The notes below the pieces were generated by a model. That model searched no databases. It was not told where the DNA came from and saw nothing but the letters and a program-made list of their open reading frames with translations. Source: an uncultured bacterium (GTDB taxonomy: Bacteria; Bacillota; Clostridia; Lachnospirales; Lachnospiraceae). Taken from it: a DNA stretch of 64,000 bases. Shown here piece by piece: positions 25,988 to 35,658 of this stretch. The stretch is taken from positions 19,436 through 83,435 of the forward strand of contig CANCXX010000017.1 in NCBI GenBank assembly GCA_947381965.1. The letters run 5' to 3'. Every line of letters begins with the position of its first letter. Position 1 is the first letter of the stretch. Made by a program: the position numbers and the translations under genes.

Positions 25988-28488
25988 TGAAAAAAAAAGA
26001 TAAAGAGCAGATATTGGAACTATTGGACACGTTAGAAGAGGCTGGAAAAGTATTAGCTTCTATGATGCTTGATACCATAGATAACGAACTAGAAGAGATC
26101 CTGTCTCAAATGCAGACAGCAGCTATTTCTATTGGCAGCAGAATTGAAGAGGTGGAGGGAGAAGGCACAGCGGCTGTTAAGTTTTTAGAAGAATATTGTG
26201 AGATACTCTGGCAGATTACACAGGAGAGCGAATGGAATATAAAAGTTCAAAAAGTAAATCAACTATCTGGACTAATTACTTTGGAGAAAAAGGCAGTTAC
26301 TGATACTCATCAAACTTACGATGTGGTGTTTCTTCCATACAAAGTAAGTATGTGGGACTGCATGGAAACCGTATGGAAGGCAGCGCAAGACGACCCGGAT
26401 TGTAATGTATATGTAATTCCAATTCCTTACTTTGATTTAAATCAGGACGGAACAAGAAGAGAAATACATTATGAGGCTGATTTAATGCCAGAATATGTGC
26501 CTGTTACATCCTTTCAAGAATATAATCTTAAACAGCAACACCCGGATATTATATATATACATAATCCATATGATGAATATAACAAAGTTACCAGTGTACA
26601 TCCTGATTTTTATAGTTCTGCAATTAAAGAGTATACGGAAAAACTAGTTTATATACCTTATTTTATTACAAGCGGTAGAATGCCTGAAACACATAGTTAT
26701 TTGCCTGCTTATGTTTATGCAGATAAAATTATTCTGCAAAATAAGAATATGATTATGGATATTGATGAATCAATTCCAAAAGAAAAGTTTTTACCAATCG
26801 GCTCGCCCAAAACAGAACGTCTCATATGGATGGAGCTGAATAAAGAGCAAGTCAAAATTCCAGTTGAATGGAAGAAAAGCGCAAAGGGGAAAAAGGTAGT
26901 TTTATATAATATTAGCATAAGCGGACTTTTAAAGGATAAGGAAAAAGTACTGGATAAAATGGAAGAAGTATTTTTTCAGGCTTCCTTACAAAATGATATT
27001 GTACTTTTATTTCGTCCACATCCATTACTGGAAGCAACCTTGGATTCTATGTGTAAGGAGCAGGCAGGGCGTTACAAGAAACTGGTGAAATATTTTAAAA
27101 AACATAATATAGGGATACTTGATAAAACACCGGATCCTGATATGGCAGTAGTTTTTTCAGATGCTTATATAGGAGAAATCAGTTCTTCTCTTGCGGACAT
27201 GTTTGGAGTGCTTAATAAGCCGAGACTTTTTTTAAATAGTGGAAAGTATTATCAGTTAACATCGGATGAATTAAGGTCAGAAAGAATATATGATTTATAC
27301 AGAGACGGCGATGATTTATGGTTTGTTACGAATAATTATCAACTTTTATGTAAGATGAATTTAAAAGATGAAAAGGTTTATGTGGTGGCAGAAGTACCAG
27401 AGATTCATATAGGAGAAAACTGCAGATATATAAGTGTTGTCAAATATGAAAATAAGTTAATTTTAACACCATATCGTGCAGAAGCATTGTGCATTTTTGA
27501 TATGACCACGGAGTGCTTTGAAAAACAATATTTTAAAGATGAGTATGCGGACATAAATTTTGGAAGGGCATTTTTGTGGAAACATTATTTGTTTCTTATA
27601 CCCATGTGTTATTCTGCAATAGTAAGATATGATATTAAAGAACGTACGTTCGAATATTATTATCAATGTGTTAAAGATGTGTTTGAACAGAGCAAAAAAG
27701 GACAACAGGATACGGCTGATTTTTGGGCGGCATGTAATTATGGGGAGGAAATATATATTGGCACTAAAAACACAAATGTAGTACTCCGGTTTAATATGGA
27801 CACATGTCATCACTCTATTTATAAAGTTGGAAAAGAAACAAATTCATATAGAGGTATAACAGTGGATAAGGAATACTGCTGGCTGATATTATGTGACCGT
27901 CCCAATGTAGTAAGGTGGAGCCGGACAACCGGAGAAGTAAAGGAGTTTACCAATTTTCCTAAAGGATTTAAAGCAGGTATCGTCCCCTTTAGAGATATTG
28001 TAGATTTTCAAGATGAGCTTTATTTAATTCCGATTTACGCCAGTCATATTTGTAAATTGGATAAGGCAACGGGCGAAATTTCTTTTGCAGATTTTCCGTT
28101 GTCATATATTGAAGAAACATATTTATCTGAGTTTTATGAACGAAAAAAAGAAAAATATGATTTTGCAAAAAGAATATCTGACAGGGAGATGGTGGTATTG
28201 TCTCTTTATGACGACAGCTTGCTTATACTGGATGTGGATAAGAAATTTTGTCGGAAAATCCCGGTGCGAATCGAGGGACTTTTAGCATGGGTGGAACGAA
28301 AGAGATTTCGGAATTTAGGAATAATTAATGAGAGCTCAAATTGGCCTATTTCAAAATACCTGGAATATGTGGCAAACAATTTATTTAACCAAAAGAAAAG
28401 GCGTGGAACAATGGAATTTGTTTTAGAAAAGAATTTACACACTGGAAGAAAAGTACACTTAGAAATTAAAAAATTGGTATCGTCTTAA
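25987..28488 (+). CDS. CDP-glycerol glycerophosphotransferase-like protein with C-terminal beta-propeller-like region
   Basis: An 833-residue protein. Residues about 1-100 are helical. Residues about 110-425 resemble the TagB/TagF polyol-phosphate transferase fold, ending in FRPHPLL (near 339) and the nucleotide-site pattern SDAYIGEISSSLADMFGV followed by NKPRLFL. Residues about 430-790 are a run of beta-strand repeats (DDLWFVTNNYQLLCKMNL, then GEEIYIGTKNTNVVLRFNM, then DELYLIPIYASHICKLDK), probably a propeller. The likely reaction is transfer of a polyol phosphate from CDP-polyol onto a glycan. The propeller is unusual for this family and may bind acceptor. GTG 25984 or ATG 25987 can start it; ATG overlaps the stop of the upstream gene by one base. 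Confidence 0.75.
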   Translation: MKKKDKEQILELLDTLEEAGKVLASMMLDTIDNELEEILSQMQTAAISIGSRIEEVEGEGTAAVKFLEEYCEILWQITQESEWNIKVQKVNQLSGLITLEKKAVTDTHQTYDVVFLPYKVSMWDCMETVWKAAQDDPDCNVYVIPIPYFDLNQDGTRREIHYEADLMPEYVPVTSFQEYNLKQQHPDIIYIHNPYDEYNKVTSVHPDFYSSAIKEYTEKLVYIPYFITSGRMPETHSYLPAYVYADKIILQNKNMIMDIDESIPKEKFLPIGSPKTERLIWMELNKEQVKIPVEWKKSAKGKKVVLYNISISGLLKDKEKVLDKMEEVFFQASLQNDIVLLFRPHPLLEATLDSMCKEQAGRYKKLVKYFKKHNIGILDKTPDPDMAVVFSDAYIGEISSSLADMFGVLNKPRLFLNSGKYYQLTSDELRSERIYDLYRDGDDLWFVTNNYQLLCKMNLKDEKVYVVAEVPEIHIGENCRYISVVKYENKLILTPYRAEALCIFDMTTECFEKQYFKDEYADINFGRAFLWKHYLFLIPMCYSAIVRYDIKERTFEYYYQCVKDVFEQSKKGQQDTADFWAACNYGEEIYIGTKNTNVVLRFNMDTCHHSIYKVGKETNSYRGITVDKEYCWLILCDRPNVVRWSRTTGEVKEFTNFPKGFKAGIVPFRDIVDFQDELYLIPIYASHICKLDKATGEISFADFPLSYIEETYLSEFYERKKEKYDFAKRISDREMVVLSLYDDSLLILDVDKKFCRKIPVRIEGLLAWVERKRFRNLGIINESSNWPISKYLEYVANNLFNQKKRRGTMEFVLEKNLHTGRKVHLEIKKLVSS

Positions 28489-28553
28489 AAATGGAGTGAT
28501 AAATGTTTTGGAAAAGCAGATATATAGAAAATTAAAAGGATAAGGGAATAACA

Positions 28554-29387
28554 GTGAAAACTGAGTATAATCGCTATTATTTATCAGATGAAGAGTTAAG
28601 ACAGGTACAGGAAATCCAAAAAGAGCTGATTCAGGAGGTAAAACGAATTTGCAGGAAACACAGTATTCATTTTTGTATGGTAGGGGGAACAATGTTGGGA
28701 GCGGTTCGCCACAAAGGATATATACCTTGGGATGACGATGCGGATATTGGCTTTTTGAGGACTGAATATGAGAAATTTCGAAAGGTATGTAAAACGGAGT
28801 TAAATCATGAAAAGTACTATATGCAGGATTTACGGGATACAGAAGGATATCGTTGGGGATATGGAAAACTTCGAAGAAAAAACACTGAATTTATAAGATT
28901 AAACCAGGAGTTTATGCCATATGAGCAGGGAATATCCATTGACCTTATGCCCTTTGATAATGTCCCTGGCCACTGGCTGTTAAAAAGGATTCATTTTGTA
29001 CGCTGTTTTTTGTTTCGTAAGTTATTTTGGTCAGAAGTGGGAAGCAGAGTTGAAAAAAATATATGGATGCGGAGCATCTATAAAATAATGAGGCTGGTAC
29101 CAATGAAAACGGTAATAAAAAAGTATCAGAAATTTATTGATTATGGGTGCGGAAAGAAAACCCAACTGGTTCGTATTCTGACATTTCCAACGCCAAAAGG
29201 AGTATATGGGTATGAAAGGAAATGGTATACCCGTTTGAAAAAATATCAGTTTGAGGACATTGAACTTCCAGGGGCAAAGGATTATGATGGTTATCTTCAA
29301 GTAAAGTATGGAAACTACATGGAACTTCCGCCGGAAGAAAAGCGTAAGGTACATCCTATTTCTAAATTGAAATTGCCTAAGGGGTGA
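28554..29387 (+). CDS. LicD family phosphotransferase
   Basis: A 277-residue protein with the LicD nucleotidyltransferase-fold core: MVGGTMLGAVRHKGYIPWDD (near 43-62), then DADIG, and IDLMPFDN near 128. LicD enzymes transfer phosphocholine from CDP-choline, and the related fukutin family transfers ribitol phosphate from CDP-ribitol. Given the three CDP-forming modules in this island, a polyol-phosphate transfer is as likely as phosphocholine. Start is GTG 28554 with AAGGGAA upstream. A second LicD domain lies in the large fusion at 48419. Confidence 0.88.
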   Translation: MKTEYNRYYLSDEELRQVQEIQKELIQEVKRICRKHSIHFCMVGGTMLGAVRHKGYIPWDDDADIGFLRTEYEKFRKVCKTELNHEKYYMQDLRDTEGYRWGYGKLRRKNTEFIRLNQEFMPYEQGISIDLMPFDNVPGHWLLKRIHFVRCFLFRKLFWSEVGSRVEKNIWMRSIYKIMRLVPMKTVIKKYQKFIDYGCGKKTQLVRILTFPTPKGVYGYERKWYTRLKKYQFEDIELPGAKDYDGYLQVKYGNYMELPPEEKRKVHPISKLKLPKG

Positions 29388-29391
29388 GAAC

Positions 29392-29829
29392 GTGGAAACA
29401 AAAAAGAAGTATAAAATTGGTTACACAGATGGAGTATATGATTTATTTCATGTTGGACATTTAAACATGATTCAGGAAGCAAAACGGAATTGCGAATACT
29501 TAATAGTAGGGGTACACGGAGATGCTGTAGTGGAAAAGTATAAACAACACAGGCCAATTATCAATGAGAATGACAGAAAGAAAATTATTGAATCCATTAA
29601 GGGAGTCGATCGTGCAGAAATCAACAGGTATAGAGATAAACTGAAGTTATGGAAATTGTATCATTTTGATGTCATTTTTATTGGTGATGACTGGAAGGGA
29701 ACAGATCGGTGGAATCAGTTTGAGAAAATGCTGGCCCCAATAAATGTGGATGTTGTGTATATACCATATACAAAAGGAATATCTACAACGGAAATTCGCG
29801 AGAAAATCATGGACGGAGACTATAAATGA
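29392..29829 (+). CDS. Glycerol-3-phosphate cytidylyltransferase-like enzyme (TagD family)
   Basis: A stand-alone 145-residue cytidylyltransferase of usual TagD length with YTDGVYDLFHVGHLN (HVGH site) and the C-terminal YTKGISTTEIREKI motif. It should activate a polyol phosphate such as glycerol 3-phosphate with CTP. GTG start with GGGGTGAGAA upstream, 4 bases after the LicD gene, which is its likely partner. It overlaps the next gene by four bases (ATGA). Confidence 0.88.
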   Translation: METKKKYKIGYTDGVYDLFHVGHLNMIQEAKRNCEYLIVGVHGDAVVEKYKQHRPIINENDRKKIIESIKGVDRAEINRYRDKLKLWKLYHFDVIFIGDDWKGTDRWNQFEKMLAPINVDVVYIPYTKGISTTEIREKIMDGDYK

Positions 29830-30866
29830 AGCAAAGAATGAGAATTGCAATTACAATGGGAGATCCGGCTGGCGTTGGACCTGAAGTTATTGTAAAGGCA
29901 TTAAGTCATGCGGAAATATACCAAAAATGTATTCCGGTAGTAATAGGAGATTTGGCAGTTATGGAGGATGCTGTCCGCTTCTGTAATCTGCCAGTTGCAT
30001 TGTGTCAATTATCAGACGTGAGAGAAGCAAAAGGGGAATTTGGAAGTATAGATTTGATTAATATGAATCAAATTCACCCTGATGGATGGGAGTATAAAAA
30101 AAGTTGTGCAGAATGTGGAGAGGCATCCTTTCAATATGTCATATATGGGATTAAAGAGGCTATAAAAGGAAAAGTACAGGCTGTGGTAACGGCTCCCATT
30201 AATAAAGAATCAATAAACATGGCGGGACATAATTACAGTGGACATACGGAAATTTTTGCAGAGTATACAGGGACAAAGAATTTTGCCATGTTGCTTGCCA
30301 GTAAGACATTGCATGTTATTCATGTAACCACTCATTGTTCATTAAGGGAAGCATGTGATAGGATAAAAAAAGACAGGGTCTTAAATGTTATCAGGCTTGC
30401 CCAGAAGGGGATGTCTCAGCTGGGATACAAGAACCCTAAGATTGGAGTTGCAGGCTTAAATCCTCATTGTTCTGAAAATGGCCTTTTTGGGACAGAAGAA
30501 GAGAGGGAAATATTACCGGCAATAGAGGAAGCAAAAAAAGAGGGAATCAATGTCGTAGGGCCAGAATCACCAGACACTGTTTTTGTAAAATGCCAGGCTG
30601 GGCAATATGATATTGTGGTAGCCATGTATCATGATCAGGGACATATTCCGTTAAAGCTTAGTGGTTTTAAGTATGATTTACAAAAAGACAGATATGAATC
30701 TGTAAGTGGCATTAATTGTACAATAGGGTTGCCAATTGTCAGAACGTCAGTGGATCATGGCACTGCTTTTGGCAAGGCAGGAGAAGGCAGGGCAAATGAA
30801 GAAAGTATGATGGATGCAATTTTTGCGGGAGTAGAGATGGCGGAAAACAGGAGTAAAGAAGAATGA
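29826..30866 (+). CDS. PdxA-family NAD-dependent phospho-hydroxyacid dehydrogenase
   Basis: A 346-residue enzyme with the PdxA pattern: ITMGDPAGVGPEV at the start, TAPINKESI, HNYSGHTEI, AMYHDQGHIP and GLPIVRTSVDHGTAF. These contain the metal-binding His and Asp residues. True PdxA oxidises 4-phosphohydroxy-threonine in vitamin B6 synthesis; PdxA2-type relatives oxidise threonate or erythronate phosphates. Its place among CDP-polyol genes, with ATGA overlaps on both sides, argues that it makes a sugar-acid or amino-ketone precursor for the glycan and not B6. The substrate is unknown. Confidence 0.85.
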   Translation: MKQRMRIAITMGDPAGVGPEVIVKALSHAEIYQKCIPVVIGDLAVMEDAVRFCNLPVALCQLSDVREAKGEFGSIDLINMNQIHPDGWEYKKSCAECGEASFQYVIYGIKEAIKGKVQAVVTAPINKESINMAGHNYSGHTEIFAEYTGTKNFAMLLASKTLHVIHVTTHCSLREACDRIKKDRVLNVIRLAQKGMSQLGYKNPKIGVAGLNPHCSENGLFGTEEEREILPAIEEAKKEGINVVGPESPDTVFVKCQAGQYDIVVAMYHDQGHIPLKLSGFKYDLQKDRYESVSGINCTIGLPIVRTSVDHGTAFGKAGEGRANEESMMDAIFAGVEMAENRSKEE

Positions 30867-32056
30867 GTCATACGATTAGTTTCAGTAATCAAACATACAT
30901 AAAAAATGAACCAATCATTATTTATGGTGCAAGTGTATATGGTGAACTGGCTTATGTATCATTAAAACAAATGGGATGGATTCCTGATTTTTATTGTGAC
31001 AAATCCCGAAAAAGAAAAGAGTATTTTGGAACAAAGGTAATCAGTCCGGAAGAACTTGAAGGCTTTAAGGAATCAAATATTATTATAGCTTCTGCGGATT
31101 TTTTTTATGAAATAAAAAAAGAACTGGAAGAAAGAGGCTGCAGTAATTTATTTGATATGACAGAAATGCTGAAGATGGATATTCACAAGGAACAGCTTTC
31201 AAATCGTGCACGTGAAATGTACGATAATAAACAAAATTATATGAATATTGTTCAAAACCAATTAGAAGACAGACTGATTTTTAACAGGATACAGTATGTT
31301 GTTTCAGAACGGTGTACCCTAAAATGTAAGGACTGTTCTCACCTGATGCAGTATTATCAAAGGCCGGAAGATATAGACTTATGTGGGTACAAACCAGCTT
31401 TTGACCGATTACTGGACCAAGTAGATTGTATTGCAGAATTAAGAATTTTGGGCGGTGAGCCATTTATGAATAAAAACATGGATCAGTTGATTTGCTGGTA
31501 TCATGAAAGCAGTAAAATTCAAAATATTTCAGTTTATACAAATGGAACAATTATACCTTGTGAAGCTATTTTAATGTCTCTTCAAAAAGACAAGGTAAAA
31601 GTGCATATTTCCAATTATAAGATTAACGAAGATAAAATAAAAAAGCTTATAGAGGTATTTGAAGGATATCAGATCCGGTATTTTCTTAGAGAATATGATT
31701 CATGGCAGGATGCTGGTGGGGTAGAGCTTCGGAATTATTCAGTGGAACAGAAAAAGGAGGTTTTTTCGTCCTGTTTTGAGAGGAATGGATTCACTTTTTT
31801 AAAAGGAAGACTCTATAGGTGCCCAAGGGAAGCCCATGCAATGAATTTAAAGGCTATGCCTGATGTACGAGAAGACTATGTGGACTTTATGTATGAGGAT
31901 GCAATAAAAGAAGATTGGAAACAGCAGTTGAAAAAACTGCAGAATCGTTCCTGGCTGGAAGGATGTAATTATTGTGGGGGACCGGACAACCATGTACAAA
32001 GTATTCCAGCAGCGAGGCAGATTTCACAACCAGTCGAATATAGGCCACTATATTAA
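30863..32056 (+). CDS. Radical SAM enzyme with N-terminal Rossmann-like module
   Basis: A 397-residue protein. Residues about 15-100 form the island's recurrent Rossmann-like module (IIIYGASVYGELAY). The radical SAM domain follows with Cys 151, 155 and 158 (CTLKCKDC) and the GGEPF motif near 197. The C-terminal part has further cysteines (SSCF, RCPRE, GCNYCGG), enough for an auxiliary cluster of SPASM type. Likely a sugar or polyol modifying enzyme (dehydration, epimerisation or oxidation). The genes on both sides are a PdxA-like dehydrogenase and an aminotransferase, which suggests a three-step branch. The reaction is not predictable. Confidence 0.82.
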   Translation: MSHTISFSNQTYIKNEPIIIYGASVYGELAYVSLKQMGWIPDFYCDKSRKRKEYFGTKVISPEELEGFKESNIIIASADFFYEIKKELEERGCSNLFDMTEMLKMDIHKEQLSNRAREMYDNKQNYMNIVQNQLEDRLIFNRIQYVVSERCTLKCKDCSHLMQYYQRPEDIDLCGYKPAFDRLLDQVDCIAELRILGGEPFMNKNMDQLICWYHESSKIQNISVYTNGTIIPCEAILMSLQKDKVKVHISNYKINEDKIKKLIEVFEGYQIRYFLREYDSWQDAGGVELRNYSVEQKKEVFSSCFERNGFTFLKGRLYRCPREAHAMNLKAMPDVREDYVDFMYEDAIKEDWKQQLKKLQNRSWLEGCNYCGGPDNHVQSIPAARQISQPVEYRPLY

Positions 32057-32082
32057 GAAATACAGGCGGAAACGAGGACGAA

Positions 32083-33288
32083 ATGGAATATCGGTTTAGA
32101 AGTGAAGTTCGTAATGCTAAGAAAGCAGCGATGGGAGAAATGTATAATTTGGCAAAAGAAAATTTAAAGTCGGGAGATAAGCTGATCAATTTTGCCAGTG
32201 GTCATCCTTCTACAGAAGTGTTTCAGGACAAAATGATAAAAAAATATATGAATTTAGCCATGGAGGAAGCGGATAAGGAGCTATTCCAGTATGGGGCACA
32301 TGCAGGATATGCACCGCTTAGAAAATCCTTTACCGAGTTTATAAACCGGAAAGGAAATGTTGTAAAGCAGAAGGATGATTTAATTATCACTTATGGCGCT
32401 GTTGAAGCAATTTTTCTTACTGCTTCCGCTTTATTAGCAGCTGGAGATAAAGTGATAGTGGAAATACCATCATATGTAAATGCAATTAAGTCGTTCAAGA
32501 TTTTGGGCGGAGATGTTATAGGCGTAAATATGGACAGTGATGGTGTGAATCTGGATGAACTGGAAAAAGCAATGAGACATGGGGCAAAACTTTATTATAC
32601 AATTCCGAATTTTGGTAATCCGTCGGGAGTTACAATGTCATATCAAAAACGCAGGGAGGTATATGATTTGGCAGTAAAGCATCAGGTGTTGATTCTTGAG
32701 GATAATTCTTATGGCGATTTGCGTTACCGTAATCAGCGTATTCCAAATATAAAGGAATTTGATACTGAAGGGGTGGTTGTATATGTAGGGTCTATGTCCA
32801 AGCTTATTGCTCCGGCAATGAGAGTAGGATTCATGGCGGCAGACAAAGAATTTATTAATCGGATTATACCTATTAAAGCAGTAAGTACAAACGGTGTAAC
32901 GAGTATTATACAATATGCGATATGGAAAATGTTTGAAGAAAATGATATGTATGTCCAGATACAAAAAATATGTGATGTATATGCAAAAAAGTTGTTTTTA
33001 ATGGAAGAAAGCATGAAACAATATTTTCCCAAATCTGTAAAATTTTCATCACCTGATGGTGGAATGTATATCTGGGCTACATTGCCGAAAGGTTCTGATG
33101 TTCAAAAGTTCTGCAGGGAATCAGCAACTAGACTTCATATACCAATTACGCCAGGAAATGGATTTTGTGTTAAAGAGGATGAAAAATGTACAAGTATGCG
33201 GTTTAATTTTGTAAAAGAAAGTATGGAGGATATTGCGTATGGAATAGAGAAAGTAGGAGATTTGATGAAAGAGCATTTAACTAATTAG
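32083..33288 (+). CDS. PLP-dependent class I/II aminotransferase
   Basis: A 401-residue fold-type I aminotransferase. Internal lysine is K240 in VYVGSMSKLIAPAMRVGF; other signs are the TIPNFGNPSGVTMS block (about 173-186) and ILEDNSYGD (about 204-212). It resembles the aminoadipate/valine-type subgroup, not the DegT sugar aminotransferases that usually act in glycan loci. It may aminate the keto product of the dehydrogenase upstream. GAGG precedes the ATG. Full length, no oddities. Confidence 0.87.
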   Translation: MEYRFRSEVRNAKKAAMGEMYNLAKENLKSGDKLINFASGHPSTEVFQDKMIKKYMNLAMEEADKELFQYGAHAGYAPLRKSFTEFINRKGNVVKQKDDLIITYGAVEAIFLTASALLAAGDKVIVEIPSYVNAIKSFKILGGDVIGVNMDSDGVNLDELEKAMRHGAKLYYTIPNFGNPSGVTMSYQKRREVYDLAVKHQVLILEDNSYGDLRYRNQRIPNIKEFDTEGVVVYVGSMSKLIAPAMRVGFMAADKEFINRIIPIKAVSTNGVTSIIQYAIWKMFEENDMYVQIQKICDVYAKKLFLMEESMKQYFPKSVKFSSPDGGMYIWATLPKGSDVQKFCRESATRLHIPITPGNGFCVKEDEKCTSMRFNFVKESMEDIAYGIEKVGDLMKEHLTN

Positions 33289-33342
33289 TTTGTCTGTATG
33301 GAACCAAAAGTATCAGGTTATTTTTGAAGGGAGATATGGTAT

Positions 33343-34368
33343 ATGTTGTCAATATTAAACGAGTTCCGCGAGAGTCTGGACAATATTATGAATCAGGCAA
33401 TACATAACAGAGTTGTTTTATATGGGTATGAGAGCTACACAGGTAGATTTATTAAGTGGTATGCAGAATACTATCATAGTATAAAAATTGACTATCTTGT
33501 GTCAACGGATGTGAGCAGAAGTGGGAAATATGATTTGGAGGTTTTTCGTCCTTCTTTATTTAATTTTAATTATAAAGATGTAAGTCAGGCAATTGTATGG
33601 GTTGCAGAGCCAATGACGCAGGCTTTGTGCAGCAAGCTGGAAGCCAAAGGGTATATTAAAGAAAAAACATACTTTGATTTATATGAGGTAATATATGGTT
33701 CTGATACTTATGGAGTAAACGAGGGGCATATGGATATATTCAGGAAGAGAAAGGAAGGCAAAAGGGATATTCAGTTTCTTGAGTGGCTGGAGTGGAAGTA
33801 TGGTTGTAATTTTGTGACGCATATTCCACCTAATCAGTTAGAGGTTGTAAAAGGTGGGGGAGGATATACTGTTTCCACACAAAAAGAGATTTTTCCAATT
33901 CTGGACCATTGTCACTGTATTCCACAGGAGGAGGATGCAATATTTGATTATGGGTGTGGGAAAGGAGGTACAATTGTTTCCTTTTTAGATTACGGCTTTA
34001 AAAAAGCCGGTGGAATAGAGTATGAACCAAAGATATATGAAGTTTTGAGAGAAAATATAGGTAAGCTGGGATTAGAAAAGCAGACGGAGCTATTGTATGG
34101 TGATGCAGGGGAACTGACAGAACAGATTGACGGATATAACTGGTTTTTCTTTTTTACATTATTTGATGCTCATATTTTTGAAACATGTATTAAGGCTATA
34201 TGTGACAGTTATCATAGAAATAATAGAAAAATCCATATCATTAGTATTGCAGTAGTATCTGAATATAAATATATAGAGCAGACAGGTTTGTTTCGTTTGA
34301 CAAATCAGTTTACAGTGGATACACGGTCAAGAGTTGTTAATATATATGAAAGTTATATATGCAAATAA
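33343..34368 (+). CDS. SAM-dependent methyltransferase with N-terminal Rossmann-like module
   Basis: A 341-residue protein. Residues about 22-115 match the recurrent small module in layout (RVVLYGYESYTGRFI; here the second Gly pattern is degenerate). The class I methyltransferase core begins near residue 198 (AIFDYGCGKGGTIVSFLDYG), with a GDAGEL acidic motif near 255. It probably methylates a sugar of the flagellar glycan. AAGGGAGA lies before the ATG. Substrate unknown. Confidence 0.75.
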   Translation: MLSILNEFRESLDNIMNQAIHNRVVLYGYESYTGRFIKWYAEYYHSIKIDYLVSTDVSRSGKYDLEVFRPSLFNFNYKDVSQAIVWVAEPMTQALCSKLEAKGYIKEKTYFDLYEVIYGSDTYGVNEGHMDIFRKRKEGKRDIQFLEWLEWKYGCNFVTHIPPNQLEVVKGGGGYTVSTQKEIFPILDHCHCIPQEEDAIFDYGCGKGGTIVSFLDYGFKKAGGIEYEPKIYEVLRENIGKLGLEKQTELLYGDAGELTEQIDGYNWFFFFTLFDAHIFETCIKAICDSYHRNNRKIHIISIAVVSEYKYIEQTGLFRLTNQFTVDTRSRVVNIYESYICK

Positions 34369-34427
34369 CTTTGCGGAGCAGTGTCTGTAATCTATAAACA
34401 GATACCGGGTACAGATTTGGAGGTTTT

Positions 34428-35630
34428 ATGGATGATTTAATTAGTGTGATTGTTCCCATATATCATGTGGAACAATATTTAGAGCAATGTATTCAAAGTA
34501 TACGCAATCAGACCTACAAAAATTTGGAAATTATATTGGTTGATGACGGCTCAGATGACCAATGCCCTCAAATATGTGATAAACATGCAAGAGAAGATAA
34601 GCGTATTAAAGTAATCCATAAGAAAAATGCAGGACAGGATTCGGCCAGAAAAATGGGAATGTCAATTGCATCCGGGAATTATATAGGGTATGTGGATGGA
34701 GATGACTGGATAGAACCTGTTATGTATGAAAAGCTATTGGACTATGCTCACCAATATGAGGTGGATGTTGTAGAATCAGGGGCCATAGAGTTTTGGGGGA
34801 AAATAGAAAAAAACCGGACTTCATACTTACCGGAGGGGTGTTATAAGGGAAGGAACTTTATAGAGAAGGTGGAACCTCAAATTTTATATGCAGGTGTATT
34901 TTTCCAGCATGGAGTCTCTCCGTATCTATGGTCTAAACTTTTTTTAAAAGAAAGAATAATGAAATATCAGATGATAGAGGATTTAACCAATATTGTTCAT
35001 AATGATACCATGGTAACAATTCCCTGTATAGCTGAATCCAAAAGTATATATATATCATATGACTGCTATTACCATTACAGGGTGAGAATAAATTCTTCAA
35101 AAAGAAAATGCAGGTCAAATGAAGTGGGAAATTTGATGGAATGTTATCCACAGTTTTATGAAAGATTCCGTAAAACAATATTATGCTTAGAAAACGATAA
35201 ACAAATAAAATATTATACAATGTACTGGCTGCTTTATCGGGCTCCTGAAATATTTGACGACCCTTGTAAGGAAGATATTTTAATGCCTTTTGGCGGGGTT
35301 AGTAAAAATGCAAAAATTATTTTGTATGGGGCGGGGTCGGCAGGTATTCACCTTGGAAATTATATTCGGAGTATAGAAGGAAGCAATATTGTATGTTGGG
35401 TGGATCATAATTATAATGATTTGCAAAAAAATTTGGAGGTAAAAAATCCCAGGGAAATTATTAATTATGAGTATGATTATATTATTATTTCTATTCTAAG
35501 GGAAAGTGCTGTTAAGGGGGCCAGGAGCAATCTGACAGATTTAGGAGTACCGGAAGAAAAAATCCGCTGGATTGAACAAAGGTACATAGATAATCCGGAA
35601 TTATTATTAAGTAAGATAGTTAATGTTTAA
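34428..35630 (+). CDS. GT2 glycosyltransferase with C-terminal Rossmann-like module (1 of 5)
   Basis: A 400-residue protein. Residues 1-about 220 are a GT-A family 2 domain (ISVIVPIYHVEQYLEQCI, LVDDGSDD, YVDGDDWIE). From about residue 290 comes the recurrent module (IILYGAGSAGIHLGNYI, then WVDHNYND, then YDYIIISI). The GT2 part transfers a sugar from a nucleotide-sugar; the module is not part of known GT2 catalysis. Good ribosome site TTGGAGG. It is closely related to the next gene, so the pair may have arisen by duplication. Confidence 0.85.
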   Translation: MDDLISVIVPIYHVEQYLEQCIQSIRNQTYKNLEIILVDDGSDDQCPQICDKHAREDKRIKVIHKKNAGQDSARKMGMSIASGNYIGYVDGDDWIEPVMYEKLLDYAHQYEVDVVESGAIEFWGKIEKNRTSYLPEGCYKGRNFIEKVEPQILYAGVFFQHGVSPYLWSKLFLKERIMKYQMIEDLTNIVHNDTMVTIPCIAESKSIYISYDCYYHYRVRINSSKRKCRSNEVGNLMECYPQFYERFRKTILCLENDKQIKYYTMYWLLYRAPEIFDDPCKEDILMPFGGVSKNAKIILYGAGSAGIHLGNYIRSIEGSNIVCWVDHNYNDLQKNLEVKNPREIINYEYDYIIISILRESAVKGARSNLTDLGVPEEKIRWIEQRYIDNPELLLSKIVNV

Positions 35631-35658
35631 AAGTTAGGAAAGCAATGAGGGTAATGTA

